Origin: PGYT01 sp963675055 | GTDB lineage: Bacteria > Bacteroidota > Ignavibacteria > Ignavibacteriales > Melioribacteraceae | Length of the DNA: 64,000 nt | Direction of reading: 5' to 3' | Assembly (NCBI GenBank): GCA_963675055.2 | Contig: CAXXJE010000002.1 | Location: forward strand, 310,001 to 374,000 | Part shown: positions 18,136 to 26,756 of the stretch, in pieces | How positions within the stretch are numbered: the first letter of the stretch is position 1 | How the letters are laid out: each line of letters begins with the position of its first letter | Position numbers and translations under genes: made by a program | The notes under the pieces: generated by a model | The model's database searches: none | The model's input: the letters and a program-made list of their open reading frames with translations, nothing else | What the model was told of the DNA's origin: nothing

Positions 18136-20169
18136 ATGAAAAAACTAATTTCAGCGGCACTTATATTTTTCTTTATTGCTGCAATGATATTTAACGGCTG
18201 CACAACCAGTAAGGAGGATGATTTCAACGCATTCGACACTTCAATACTCGATACAACAATTGCTCCTCAGCAGGACTTTTACAGGTTCGCTTCGGGCAAT
18301 TGGCTTAAAAACAATCCTGTTCCGGATGATCAAACAATCTGGGGCGGATTTACCGTACTACGCGAACAAACTCGCCAACAGGTTCAGTCAATAGTACTTG
18401 ATGCTGCTAAAGGTATCAATCAGGATGAAAGTCCGTTAGCCGAGAAAATAGGAAAGTTCTATTCTGTGGGGATGGACAGCACTAAGATAGACAAGCAGGG
18501 CTGGGAACCTATCAAGCCGTTACTGGAAAGAATTGACAAGGTAACGGATAAGAAAGAGCTAACCAGCGAAATTGCATATATGCACCAGTACAGTGCTTCT
18601 CCCCTTTTCTTTTTCTATACAACAGCAGATGCAAAGAACAGTGATACGACTATTGCATGCATGTGGCAAGGCGGAATCAGTTTACCCGATCGTGATTATT
18701 ACCTCGAAGATGACGAAAGGTCTCAATCGATACGAGCAAAGTACAGCGAACACCTTGTAAATATGTTCAAACTCATCGGTTATAATGATGACGCTGCTTC
18801 AGAAGCCTCAGATAAAATTATGAAGATGGAAACAAGACTGGCGGAAGCTCAGAATTCCCGGCTGGAAAACAGGGATCCGAACAAGACTTATAATAAAATG
18901 ACTACTGATGAAGTTATGAAAAATACTCCCGGCTTCGACTGGAAACAATACATGTCGGAAATCGGCGCGGGAGATCCGGGCAAAGTAAATATTAACCAGC
19001 CGGCATACCTCGCCGAGGTTGGTAAAATGATGAAGGAAGTACCGGTTGAAGACTGGAAAACTTACCTCAAGTGGAATACTCTCAACAGCATGGCAAGTTA
19101 TCTCGGCTCGGACTTTGTTAACGAGCAATTCGATTTCAACGGTAAATTCCTCAGCGGACAAAATAAAATTCAGCCGCGTTGGAAACGAGTTCTCAACACA
19201 GTTAACGGCGCGCTTGGCGAGGCCGTCGGACAGGTTTATGTCGCACACTACTTCCCGCCTGCGGCAAAGGAAAGAGCCGTTAAAATTGTTAAGTCGCTCC
19301 TCGTATCAATGAAAGAGAGTATTGAAAATGCCGAATGGATGAGTGAAGCGACAAAGAAGCAGGCATTAACTAAGCTAAAAAGCTTTGGAGTAAAAATTGG
19401 ATACCCGGATCAATGGCGCGACTACTCCGGACTTGAAGTTGGAGATTCGTTTGTTCAGAACATAATGAACTCAAACAAGTTTGACCACGAGGAATTGCTT
19501 TCTGAAATTAATCAGCCGGTTAAGAAATGGCAGTGGGGTATGACTCCGCAGACTGTTAATGCTTATTATCATCCAACCAACAATGAGATTGTATTCCCGG
19601 CAGCAATTCTCCAGTTCCCGTTTTACGATTATCGTGCGGATGACGCTATCAACTACGGCGCTATGGGTGCTGTTATAGGTCATGAGATCTCGCACGGCTT
19701 CGACGATCAGGGACGACAATACGACGCAGAAGGCAATATTCGCGACTGGTGGACTGCTGAAGATGCCGTACGTTTTGATGAAAGAGCTCAATTACTTGTT
19801 GAACAATTCAACGAATACAAGACACCAGCCGGTGAAAGTATTAATGGCGCTATGACTCTCGGCGAGAATATCGGCGATCTCGGCGGATTGAATGTTGCTT
19901 ACAACGCGTTTACGAAAACAGAACAATTTAAGAAAGGTGAACTAATCGACGGATTCACACCCGCCCAAAGATTCTTCCTTGGCTGGGCTCAGGTCTGGAA
20001 AAACAATATTAAAGACGAGGAACTTTCCCGCAGGTTAAAAGTTGATGTACACTCACCGGGCGAATGGCGTGTACTTGGTCCGCTTTCGAATATGCCTGAG
20101 TTCTATGCGGCTTTTAATGTTCAACCGGGCGATCCGATGAGACGCGATAACCCGATAAAAATCTGGTAG
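18136..20169 (+). CDS. M13 family (neprilysin-like) metallopeptidase lipoprotein
   Basis: 677 residues from the ATG at 18136, preferred to the ATG two codons earlier because AAGGA is then well spaced. A lipoprotein leader ends in IFNGC (Cys22). The N-terminal half is the M13 N domain (DTTIAPQQDFYRFASGNWLKNNPVP). The catalytic domain has H516-E-I-S-H520 and the third zinc ligand E577 in GENIGDLGG, plus NAYYHP, the substrate-binding NAYY motif. The ending is RRDNPIKIW; M13 enzymes end in a conserved CxxW motif whose Cys is absent here, as in many bacterial members. It degrades oligopeptides, probably from the outer membrane. It is transcribed alone. Confidence 0.95.
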   Translation: MKKLISAALIFFFIAAMIFNGCTTSKEDDFNAFDTSILDTTIAPQQDFYRFASGNWLKNNPVPDDQTIWGGFTVLREQTRQQVQSIVLDAAKGINQDESPLAEKIGKFYSVGMDSTKIDKQGWEPIKPLLERIDKVTDKKELTSEIAYMHQYSASPLFFFYTTADAKNSDTTIACMWQGGISLPDRDYYLEDDERSQSIRAKYSEHLVNMFKLIGYNDDAASEASDKIMKMETRLAEAQNSRLENRDPNKTYNKMTTDEVMKNTPGFDWKQYMSEIGAGDPGKVNINQPAYLAEVGKMMKEVPVEDWKTYLKWNTLNSMASYLGSDFVNEQFDFNGKFLSGQNKIQPRWKRVLNTVNGALGEAVGQVYVAHYFPPAAKERAVKIVKSLLVSMKESIENAEWMSEATKKQALTKLKSFGVKIGYPDQWRDYSGLEVGDSFVQNIMNSNKFDHEELLSEINQPVKKWQWGMTPQTVNAYYHPTNNEIVFPAAILQFPFYDYRADDAINYGAMGAVIGHEISHGFDDQGRQYDAEGNIRDWWTAEDAVRFDERAQLLVEQFNEYKTPAGESINGAMTLGENIGDLGGLNVAYNAFTKTEQFKKGELIDGFTPAQRFFLGWAQVWKNNIKDEELSRRLKVDVHSPGEWRVLGPLSNMPEFYAAFNVQPGDPMRRDNPIKIW

Positions 20170-20191
20170 GAATTAATTCTTCATTCTCCGA

Positions 20192-20290
20192 TTGTCATTT
20201 CGACGAGTGTTTCCGGCAATAGCCGGATGAAGAGAAATCTTAAATAGCAATTGCTACGAAGGTGACATCTTTCCAAAAGATGTCACCTTT
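20192..20290. repeat. Compound palindromic (REP-like) element
   Basis: A run of small palindromes: GTCATTTCGACGAG, the CCGGC-AATA-GCCGG hairpin, AGAGAAATCTT, the palindrome TAGCAATTGCTA and the long hairpin at 20259-20289. Motifs of this type recur between genes in Bacteroidota and relatives. Degenerate copies of the AAGATGTCACCTTTATATT part lie beyond the next gene at 21250-21288. Confidence 0.5.
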
Positions 20291-20292
20291 AT
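20259..20292 (+). terminator. Hairpin after the M13 gene, terminator-like
   Basis: AAGGTGACATCTTT and AAAGATGTCACCTT form a perfect 14-bp stem with a 3-base loop (20273-20275), followed by a short T-run. It may also serve the convergent gene, because the stem is symmetric. Confidence 0.65.
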
Positions 20293-20315
20293 ATTTATCT
20301 CAAATACTCAACGAA

Positions 20316-21158
20316 TTATTTAGCAATTCTGAATCCTAAAAAATTCGTTGCGAGCGACGGACCTCCCTCGGAACTTATATAATTTCTAAAATCCTCTTTT
20401 TTATTCCTCCAGCTCCCGCCCCTGTAAATTCTTAGGTTTGGATACTCACTGCTGTACGTCGCTGTCCATTCGGATACATTCCCGATCATGTCATATACTT
20501 CGTATCCGCCTCCTTTACCCTTCGCATACTCAGGACTAAGTTCGGAATATCTCATATAATATTTTACCGGTGTTGTTCCGTTATCAAACGGATCATAACT
20601 GTTATAGAAATTACAATACTCCCCATCGAGAGTATCACCCCAGGCATATTTGAATTCACTTAATCCGCGGGCCGCTTTCTCCCATTCATAGTTTGTCGGC
20701 AGCCTGAATCTGTAAAAGTCGGCAAAAGAATAAGCGCCGAACCAGGTTACATTAGTAACCGGATGCTGACCGTCTTTTAAATCATTAACGAGTACAAATC
20801 CGTAACCTGTAAACCTAAAAACGTCATTAGCATTAGTATTCTCTTTATAATAGATCAATGTGTAATAGCCCTTCTTACACATTTCATCTCCAGGGTAATA
20901 ACCGATTATCCTGTTACCCCTTAATTTAATTTTCTCTTCACGCAGTGCCCGGTTAAGATATTCGAGATACTGCTGATTGGTAACTTCAGTTGAGGAGATA
21001 TAATAATCATGTTGAAGCTCCAGAGTATCATTAGATTTGCCGAAAATAAACTGTCCCGCAGGGATTTCTACCCATTCAATATTTAGTTTTGATGAATATT
21101 TTTGTGCAGTAATACTGACAAAGAGTAGCAATGAAAGTGATAGTATTGTTTTCCCCAT
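20316..21158 (-). CDS. Secreted formylglycine-generating-enzyme-like (SUMF1) protein
   Basis: 280 residues from the ATG at 21158, which opens a signal peptide (MGKTILSLSLLLFVSITAQ) and has GGAG 4 bp upstream; ATGs at 21176 and 21224 are alternatives. The FGE-sulfatase domain fills the mature protein: WVEIPAGQFIFG, YYISSTEVTNQQYLEYLN, VTNVTWFGAYSFADFYRFRLPTN, WEKAARG, YDMIGNVSEWT, RIYRGGSW and NFLGFRIAK. The usual copper-binding cysteine pair of true FGE is not seen near the C-terminus, so this is probably one of the many non-oxidase relatives with ligand-binding or envelope roles. It is flanked on both sides by palindromic repeats. Confidence 0.8.
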   Translation of the reverse strand: MGKTILSLSLLLFVSITAQKYSSKLNIEWVEIPAGQFIFGKSNDTLELQHDYYISSTEVTNQQYLEYLNRALREEKIKLRGNRIIGYYPGDEMCKKGYYTLIYYKENTNANDVFRFTGYGFVLVNDLKDGQHPVTNVTWFGAYSFADFYRFRLPTNYEWEKAARGLSEFKYAWGDTLDGEYCNFYNSYDPFDNGTTPVKYYMRYSELSPEYAKGKGGGYEVYDMIGNVSEWTATYSSEYPNLRIYRGGSWRNKKEDFRNYISSEGGPSLATNFLGFRIAK

Positions 21159-21249
21159 ACGACTCCAGCTCGGCATAATTAATTCTGAGTTTCTTTTACA
21201 TTGCACGATCTTAAAATGTTGCAATAAACACTATTTGGAATTTCATAAC

Positions 21250-21290
21250 AAAGATGTCATCTTTATGTAAGACGTCACCTTTATATTGCT
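21250..21290. repeat. Two degenerate copies of the AAGATGTCACCTTTATATT repeat
   Basis: AAGATGTCATCTTTATGTAA and AAGACGTCACCTTTATATTG lie in tandem and match the right arm and flank of the hairpin at 20276-20296 with one to four differences. The FGE-like gene therefore sits between related repeat sequences. Confidence 0.5.
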
Positions 21291-21427
21291 GTACTACTGT
21301 AACTCCATTTAAATTTTTGTATTTTTCCAACTAATAAATCAAACCTGCGTCGAATATATTTGAACTATCCGTGTATAAATGCAGACATCTGTCAGAAATT
21401 TCAATAGAATAAATAGGGACCAATATT

Positions 21428-22357
21428 ATGTATGCACTCGAGGTTAAGAACCTTAGCAAGTCCTTCGGCAGCCTTAAGGCGGTGAACAACGCATCGTTCG
21501 AGGTTCCGGAAGGATCTATATTCGGACTTATCGGCCGTAACGGTGCCGGCAAGACCACAACAATAAGAATGATGATGAACATTTATATGCCCGATTCCGG
21601 CGAGGTTATGCTGCGCGGGACAAAAGTGGGGCAGGAATTTAAAAATAAAGTGGGGTATCTGCCTGAAGAACGCGGCTTGTATAAAAAAATGCGCGTGCTC
21701 GAGACTTTACAGTACTTTGCAGAACTAAAAGGTGCAACAGGAAGAAAGGTCACTAAAAAAGCGAAAGAGTATTTGGAACGCTTTGACTTATCCGACAGGG
21801 CTGCCTCAAAGGTGGAAGAGTTATCGAAAGGGAACCAGCAGAAGGTTCAGTTCATCTCGACTATTCTCCATGACCCTGAATTTATAATACTCGACGAACC
21901 ATTCTCCGGACTCGATCCGATCAATACCAATCTTCTTAAAGAGATTATCCTCGAGAAAAAAAATGAAGGTAAGGTAATAATCTTCTCAACTCACCTAATG
22001 GATTTTGCTGAAAAGATGTGTGATCACGTAGCAATGATAAACAAAGGCAATATTATATTAAACGGTTCGCTAAGCGATATCAAAGGTAAATATTCACAGC
22101 GTAATGTCAGTATAAATTATGAAGGCGATATATCCTTCCTTAACAACAATCCGATAGTTGAAAAGATTTCCGATTTTGGAAATACAACCGGGATTAAAGT
22201 TAAGGAATCTTCACAAATTCAGGAACTGCTTAAACTGCTTGTAGACAACAATATTACTATTAAGAAGTTCGACGCAAACGACATCACGCTTCACGAGATA
22301 TTTGTTGATCTTGCCGGGAAAGAGGATGATATTCTCGAGGAGGTGAAACATGCTTAA
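21428..22357 (+). CDS. ABC transporter ATP-binding protein, NatA-like
   Basis: 309 residues. One ATPase domain with Walker A GRNGAGKTTT (about residues 38-47), a signature LSKGNQQKV instead of canonical LSGGQ, Walker B FIILDEPFSGLDP and the switch FSTHLM, then a C-terminal DUF4162-type extension. It powers the membrane protein encoded by the next gene, with which it overlaps by 8 bp. NatAB-type pairs export sodium or other small or lipid-like compounds; the cargo cannot be read from the sequence. Confidence 0.92.
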   Translation: MYALEVKNLSKSFGSLKAVNNASFEVPEGSIFGLIGRNGAGKTTTIRMMMNIYMPDSGEVMLRGTKVGQEFKNKVGYLPEERGLYKKMRVLETLQYFAELKGATGRKVTKKAKEYLERFDLSDRAASKVEELSKGNQQKVQFISTILHDPEFIILDEPFSGLDPINTNLLKEIILEKKNEGKVIIFSTHLMDFAEKMCDHVAMINKGNIILNGSLSDIKGKYSQRNVSINYEGDISFLNNNPIVEKISDFGNTTGIKVKESSQIQELLKLLVDNNITIKKFDANDITLHEIFVDLAGKEDDILEEVKHA

Positions 22358-23618
22358 TTACAGAACAATGGCTGTTATAAGGCGCGAACTCCGCGAAAAA
22401 TTGATGTCTAAAACTTTTATTATCATGACACTTCTTCTCCCGGTGTTTATGATATTCGCGATGGTAATCCCTTCGCTTCTTATGAACATAGATGGCGACC
22501 GGGGAACAAAAGTTGAAATACTCACTGAATCTCCGGCACTTACACAACGAGTTGAAGCGGGTTTCAATGAATTGGATTTTGTAAAGGATACTACCTATAT
22601 AATCTCATTCAATACTGTTCCCGAATCGGATGTATTAAATTATATCGACTCCAAGAAACAGCTAATGCTGCAAGGCAAACTGGATGGAATTGTGTTTATT
22701 CCGAATTCAGCCTTGAAGGATAAAAAGCTAAATTATTACTCCAAGAATCCAAATAACCAAACCGTACAGGGCAAACTAAAAGGACCGATAAACAAAATCC
22801 TTCTGGACGAGTATTTCAGCACCAAGGAACTGTCGGAAGAAGAGTTGAGTTTTACAAGGATGTGGCCGGATGTTACCGGGTTTAAAATTTCCGAAGGTGA
22901 AGAAATTGAGCAGGCCGGATACGGAAATTTAATACTTGCCTATGTGTTTATGTTCATGCTGTATATAAGTCTGATTTTCAGTGGACAGATAACTATGCAG
23001 TCGGTTCAGGAGGAAAAATCAAGTAAGATAGTTGAAGTACTCTTATCAAGTGTTAGCAGCAAAGAACTAATGACCGGCAAAATACTCGGCGCGGCAGTTA
23101 CTTCAACATTCCAGATGGCCATCTGGCTTCTGCCGATTCTTGTTGTAATCTCTACAAGCTGGATTGCGCTTCCGACGGAGTTTATAATTGATATTACTTA
23201 CGGACATTTGATCTACTTCCTGGTGAATTTTTTCCTCGGACTTATAATCTTTATAGGATTGTTTGCCCTGATCGGATCAATATTCGAGAATGCCCAGGAG
23301 GCACAGTCTGGAATGTGGCCTGTTTTAATGCTGCTGATGATTCCATTCTTTATCTCGTTTTCGATATTGAAAAACCCCGGCAATACTATGGCGGAAATAA
23401 CTTCCTTCATACCTTTCGCAACTATTATGGTGATGCCGGGCAGATACACCGCAGGTGACGTACCAATGTGGCAGCTTATTGTTTCAATACTTATTAACAT
23501 TGGAACAATCGCAGCGCTGTTCCCTGTCGCTGGTAAAATATTCAGAGTCGGAATATTGCGAACCGGTAAGAAACCTACCTGGGGTGAAGTAATCAAGTGG
23601 CTTAAGTATAAATATTAA
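22350..23618 (+). CDS. ABC-2 type permease, NatB-like
   Basis: 422 residues. A first membrane helix (FIIMTLLLPVFMIFAMVIPSLL) is followed by a large extracytoplasmic domain (about 45-190) and five or six further helices, the ABC2_membrane_3 arrangement. Conserved EEKSSKIVEVLLSSVSSKELMTGKILG lies after the second helix and is the family's coupling-helix region. AGGAGG 6 bp before the ATG lies within the ATPase gene. Inner-membrane partner of that ATPase. A strong terminator closes the pair. Confidence 0.9.
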   Translation: MLNYRTMAVIRRELREKLMSKTFIIMTLLLPVFMIFAMVIPSLLMNIDGDRGTKVEILTESPALTQRVEAGFNELDFVKDTTYIISFNTVPESDVLNYIDSKKQLMLQGKLDGIVFIPNSALKDKKLNYYSKNPNNQTVQGKLKGPINKILLDEYFSTKELSEEELSFTRMWPDVTGFKISEGEEIEQAGYGNLILAYVFMFMLYISLIFSGQITMQSVQEEKSSKIVEVLLSSVSSKELMTGKILGAAVTSTFQMAIWLLPILVVISTSWIALPTEFIIDITYGHLIYFLVNFFLGLIIFIGLFALIGSIFENAQEAQSGMWPVLMLLMIPFFISFSILKNPGNTMAEITSFIPFATIMVMPGRYTAGDVPMWQLIVSILINIGTIAALFPVAGKIFRVGILRTGKKPTWGEVIKWLKYKY

Positions 23619-23629
23619 TCTTCTCTTCA

Positions 23630-23664
23630 CAAACCAGGTTTCTTAAAGAAACCTGGTTTGTACA
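23630..23664 (+). terminator. Very strong hairpin after the ABC transporter operon
   Basis: A perfect 15-bp inverted repeat, CAAACCAGGTTTCTT at 23630-23644 and its complement at 23646-23660, around one base. No long T-run follows, but the position 12 bp after the stop fits termination. Confidence 0.7.
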
Positions 23665-23748
23665 ATCTCACAAATTAATTTGCCAATCTTCCCAATTAAT
23701 TATATTTTATAAGCAGAATTTTTATTCCGTTTATAAATCGGAGAATCA

Positions 23749-24600
23749 ATGCTGCGAAAAATTATAGATATAAATGAAGAACTTTGCGACGGCTGCGGGA
23801 ATTGCGCTCCAGCCTGTGCCGAAGGAGCCCTGCAGATTATAGATGGCAAAGCAAGGCTGATAAGTGATTTGTTCTGCGACGGACTCGGCGCCTGCCTGGG
23901 CGAGTGCCCTACCGGCGCTATGAACATTGTTGAACGCGAAGCCGAGCCGTTTGACGAGCGCAAGGTTATGGACTATATAGTTAAGGGAGGATCCAATGTG
24001 ATCAAAGCGCATCTTGAGCATTTACGCGATCACGAAGAATTCGACCTCGTAGTAATTGCGCTTGAGTACCTGCAGGAGAAAGGTATTCCGAATCCGCTTA
24101 CTTCAGAAGACGCCGGGAAGCCCAAAGCACACATTCATCACGAGGGAGGATGTCCGGGTTCAAAAACAATGACGTTTGAAACCCCGCTGAAAGATGAAGC
24201 TGAATCCGGGAAAAGAGTCTCGCATTTGCAGCAATGGCCCGTTCAGCTTCATCTTGTATCTCCGCAGGCACCGTATTATAAAAACTCGCACCTGCTGGTT
24301 GCGGCAGACTGCTGCGGATTCACCGTTCCGGATTTCCACAAAGACTTTCTTAAAGGCAAGAGTCTGGCAATAGCCTGTCCTAAACTAGACACTAACCAGG
24401 AAGTGTATTTTGAAAAGTTAAAAATGATGATTGAACATTCGGACTTGCAGGCTATTACAGTACTAATAATGCAAGTCCCTTGCTGCAGCGGACTGGTCCA
24501 ACTTGTACAGCGAGCAGTACAGGCAACGACGAAAGACATTCCGGTTGAAGCTATTGTATTGGGAATAGACGGATCAGTTTTACAAACTCAGGCAGTTTGA
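23749..24600 (+). CDS. Two-cluster ferredoxin-domain iron-sulfur protein
   Basis: 283 residues. The N-terminus holds two [4Fe-4S] motifs: CDGCGNCAPAC-AEGA (about 12-24) and CDGLGACLGECPTGAM (about 44-58). Conserved downstream features are an HHEGGCPGS segment, AADCCGFTVPDFHK, ACPKLD and VPCCSGL, all with cysteines that could hold more clusters. Proteins of this build occur in anaerobic or micro-oxic bacteria, often near hybrid-cluster protein genes, and are thought to carry electrons. The gene converges on the Rrf2 regulator with 2 bp between stops, which links it to Fe-S or nitrosative stress by context only. Confidence 0.75.
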   Translation: MLRKIIDINEELCDGCGNCAPACAEGALQIIDGKARLISDLFCDGLGACLGECPTGAMNIVEREAEPFDERKVMDYIVKGGSNVIKAHLEHLRDHEEFDLVVIALEYLQEKGIPNPLTSEDAGKPKAHIHHEGGCPGSKTMTFETPLKDEAESGKRVSHLQQWPVQLHLVSPQAPYYKNSHLLVAADCCGFTVPDFHKDFLKGKSLAIACPKLDTNQEVYFEKLKMMIEHSDLQAITVLIMQVPCCSGLVQLVQRAVQATTKDIPVEAIVLGIDGSVLQTQAV

Positions 24601-24602
24601 TA

Positions 24603-25040
24603 TCAGCCTGTCAGATCCTTCAGCTTGTTTATTGTTTTCGCTTCGAGCTTGAAGAGCGTTTCATTACTCAGCATCTGGTAAGCTTTATCACGTATTTTCC
24701 CCCAGGTTCCATGAACCGGGCAAGGTTCGCTAACCGAACATCCGGGGAATCCAAGCACGCATTTATTGAAAACCGCAAGTCCGTCTATAGCCTCAACAAT
24801 ATCAATTAACTTTACGGATTTCGGATCTTGCGCCAGGAAAAAGCCTCCGTTCTTCCCCTTTTTCGATCCGACGATTCCGCTTGCAGTCAGAATTTGCAGC
24901 ATTTTGGAGACGAATTCTTTCGGCTGCTTTACTTCTTTTGAAACTTCCAGGGCATTGAAAAGCTTTCCCTTTTCCTGAGTTGACAGAAAAAGTACCGCCT
25001 GGAGACCAACTTCACATTTTTTTGAAAAGATTACAGTCAT
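24603..25040 (-). CDS. Rrf2 family regulator with three cluster cysteines
   Basis: 145 residues. A winged helix-turn-helix (LFNALEVSKEVKQPKEFVSKMLQIL, wing GSKKGKNGGFFLA) is followed by a dimerisation helix. C94, C101 and C107 (CVLGFPGCSVSEPC) are the conserved trio that binds an iron-sulfur cluster in IscR, NsrR and RsrR relatives, so it probably senses NO, redox state or iron. Which it senses is not decidable here. Two GGACATT boxes in its own upstream region may be binding sites. Its target could be the adjacent convergent ferredoxin-like gene or distant genes. Confidence 0.88.
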   Translation of the reverse strand: MTVIFSKKCEVGLQAVLFLSTQEKGKLFNALEVSKEVKQPKEFVSKMLQILTASGIVGSKKGKNGGFFLAQDPKSVKLIDIVEAIDGLAVFNKCVLGFPGCSVSEPCPVHGTWGKIRDKAYQMLSNETLFKLEAKTINKLKDLTG

Positions 25041-25044
25041 ATTC

Positions 25045-25084
25045 GGACATTTTGTTCTGATAAATATATTAAAATAAGGACATT
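25045..25084. promoter_or_regulatory. Paired GGACATT boxes upstream of the Rrf2 gene
   Basis: GGACATT occurs at 25045-25051 and 25078-25084, 33 bp apart (about three helical turns), directly upstream of the regulator's start. Possible autoregulatory sites; by-eye observation only. Confidence 0.25.
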
Positions 25085-25295
25085 AACTCAATACTAACTC
25101 ATATTTAGAAGCAGGAAGAGGGCAAATGTTCGTTTGATAATCACAATATTATTGAAAATGCATCAGAGTAAATAAAAATACTGTTGAATCGGGCGGTATA
25201 TAATAAATCTTTATTTAAAAGTCAGGTATGACATTTATAGTTCTTTTAATAAATTAGTTCATGTAATAATTAAAAATACGGGGGTACCTCAGTAC

Positions 25296-26756
25296 ATGAA
25301 AATAACAGCATTTATACCTTACAGCGGCTATGCACATACTAAGATTACAGTAAAAAATCTTCAAAGAAGCGAATGCGTATCGAAGATCGTACTTCTATCA
25401 TCAGTTGAAAATGCTGATCCTATTGAAGGAACGGAGTTGCTGGCAGTAGATAATATTGCTTCCTCAGACACAATGAAGTCAATTTTAGACAATACTCAAA
25501 CAGATTATATCCTTTTTGTAAAAAAAGATACTCCGCTGGATTTCGGACAATTTAGTATAGAAAGATTCTACTATGTGGCTGAAAATACAGGCGCAGGCCT
25601 GGTTTACTCGGATTATAAAGAAATAAAAGGCCAGGTAGCCTATCCTCATCCGGTAATTGATTATCAGTTCGGAAGCTTAAGAGACGATTTTAATTTCGGC
25701 TATGTGCTATTTTATAGTACAGAGGCATTTAAGAGCGCGGTGGAAAGCACTTCCGGCAAATATAAATTTGCAGCGCTTTATAATCAGCGACTTGGAATAT
25801 CAAGGACGTACAATATTATCAGAATTCCGGAATACCTTTATTCAACCGTTGAAACAGACACCAGGAAATCCGGCGACAAACAATTCGATTACGTCGATCC
25901 GAAAAACAGAGAGATGCAGATAGAGATGGAAGCGGCCGCAACTGAGCATCTGAAAAAGATAGGCGGCTACCTGAAACCCGAGTTCGACCAGATATCACTT
26001 GATGACGGTGACTTTGAATTCGAGGCTAGTGTTATTATCCCGGTTAAGAACAGGGTTAAAACTATTGCGGATGCTATCGAATCGGTTCTTACTCAGAAAA
26101 CAGATTTTAAATTCAACCTTTTTATTGTTGATAATTATTCGAACGACGGTACAACCGAAAAGATACAAGAATTCGCCGCAAAAGATAAACGCGTTAAATT
26201 ACTAACTCCGGATCGAAAAGATTTGGGAATTGGCGGCTGCTGGAACGAAGGGGTACATCATCCCGATTGCGGAAGGTTTTCTGTGCAACTTGACAGTGAC
26301 GATATGTATTCCGACTCCGATACACTTCAGAAGATTGTTAATACTTTCCGAAAAGAAAAATGCGCAATGGTTATTGGTTCATACAAGATCACCAACTTCA
26401 ACCTGGAAGAAATTCCGCCGGGACTTGTAGATCACAAGGAATGGACTCCCGATAACGGCAGGAACAATGCATTGAGAATAAACGGACTCGGAGCTCCGCG
26501 CGCGTTTTACACGCCGATTCTCCGAAAGTATAAAATTCCAAATGTTAGTTACGGTGAAGATTATGCCCTCGGACTAATGATTTCGCGCGATTATCAGATC
26601 GGAAGAATTTACGAATCCGTTTATGTTTGCAGAAGATGGGACGGGAACTCTGATGCAGCGCTTGATATACCCAAGCAGAACACTAACAATGTCTATAAGG
26701 ACAGAATCAGAACTATAGAATTACTAGCAAGGCAGAAGAAAAATGCGTCAGCTTGA
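25296..26756 (+). CDS. Family 2 glycosyltransferase with a second, N-terminal GT-like domain
   Basis: 486 residues. Residues about 1-240 look like a degenerate GT-A domain (ITAFIPYSGYAHTK, then YILFVKKDTPLDF). The intact GT2 domain starts near 245: ASVIIPVKNRVKTIADAIESVL, FIVDNYSNDGTTE and the metal-binding QLDSDDMYSD. It ends with ALGLMISRDYQIGRIYESVYVCRRWDGNSD, an acceptor-side region. The gene overlaps the following DUF4922 gene by 14 bp, and the pair is a known arrangement in Bacteroidota. GGGGG lies 11 bp before the ATG. A role in making a cell-surface or storage glycan is inference. Confidence 0.85.
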   Translation: MKITAFIPYSGYAHTKITVKNLQRSECVSKIVLLSSVENADPIEGTELLAVDNIASSDTMKSILDNTQTDYILFVKKDTPLDFGQFSIERFYYVAENTGAGLVYSDYKEIKGQVAYPHPVIDYQFGSLRDDFNFGYVLFYSTEAFKSAVESTSGKYKFAALYNQRLGISRTYNIIRIPEYLYSTVETDTRKSGDKQFDYVDPKNREMQIEMEAAATEHLKKIGGYLKPEFDQISLDDGDFEFEASVIIPVKNRVKTIADAIESVLTQKTDFKFNLFIVDNYSNDGTTEKIQEFAAKDKRVKLLTPDRKDLGIGGCWNEGVHHPDCGRFSVQLDSDDMYSDSDTLQKIVNTFRKEKCAMVIGSYKITNFNLEEIPPGLVDHKEWTPDNGRNNALRINGLGAPRAFYTPILRKYKIPNVSYGEDYALGLMISRDYQIGRIYESVYVCRRWDGNSDAALDIPKQNTNNVYKDRIRTIELLARQKKNASA

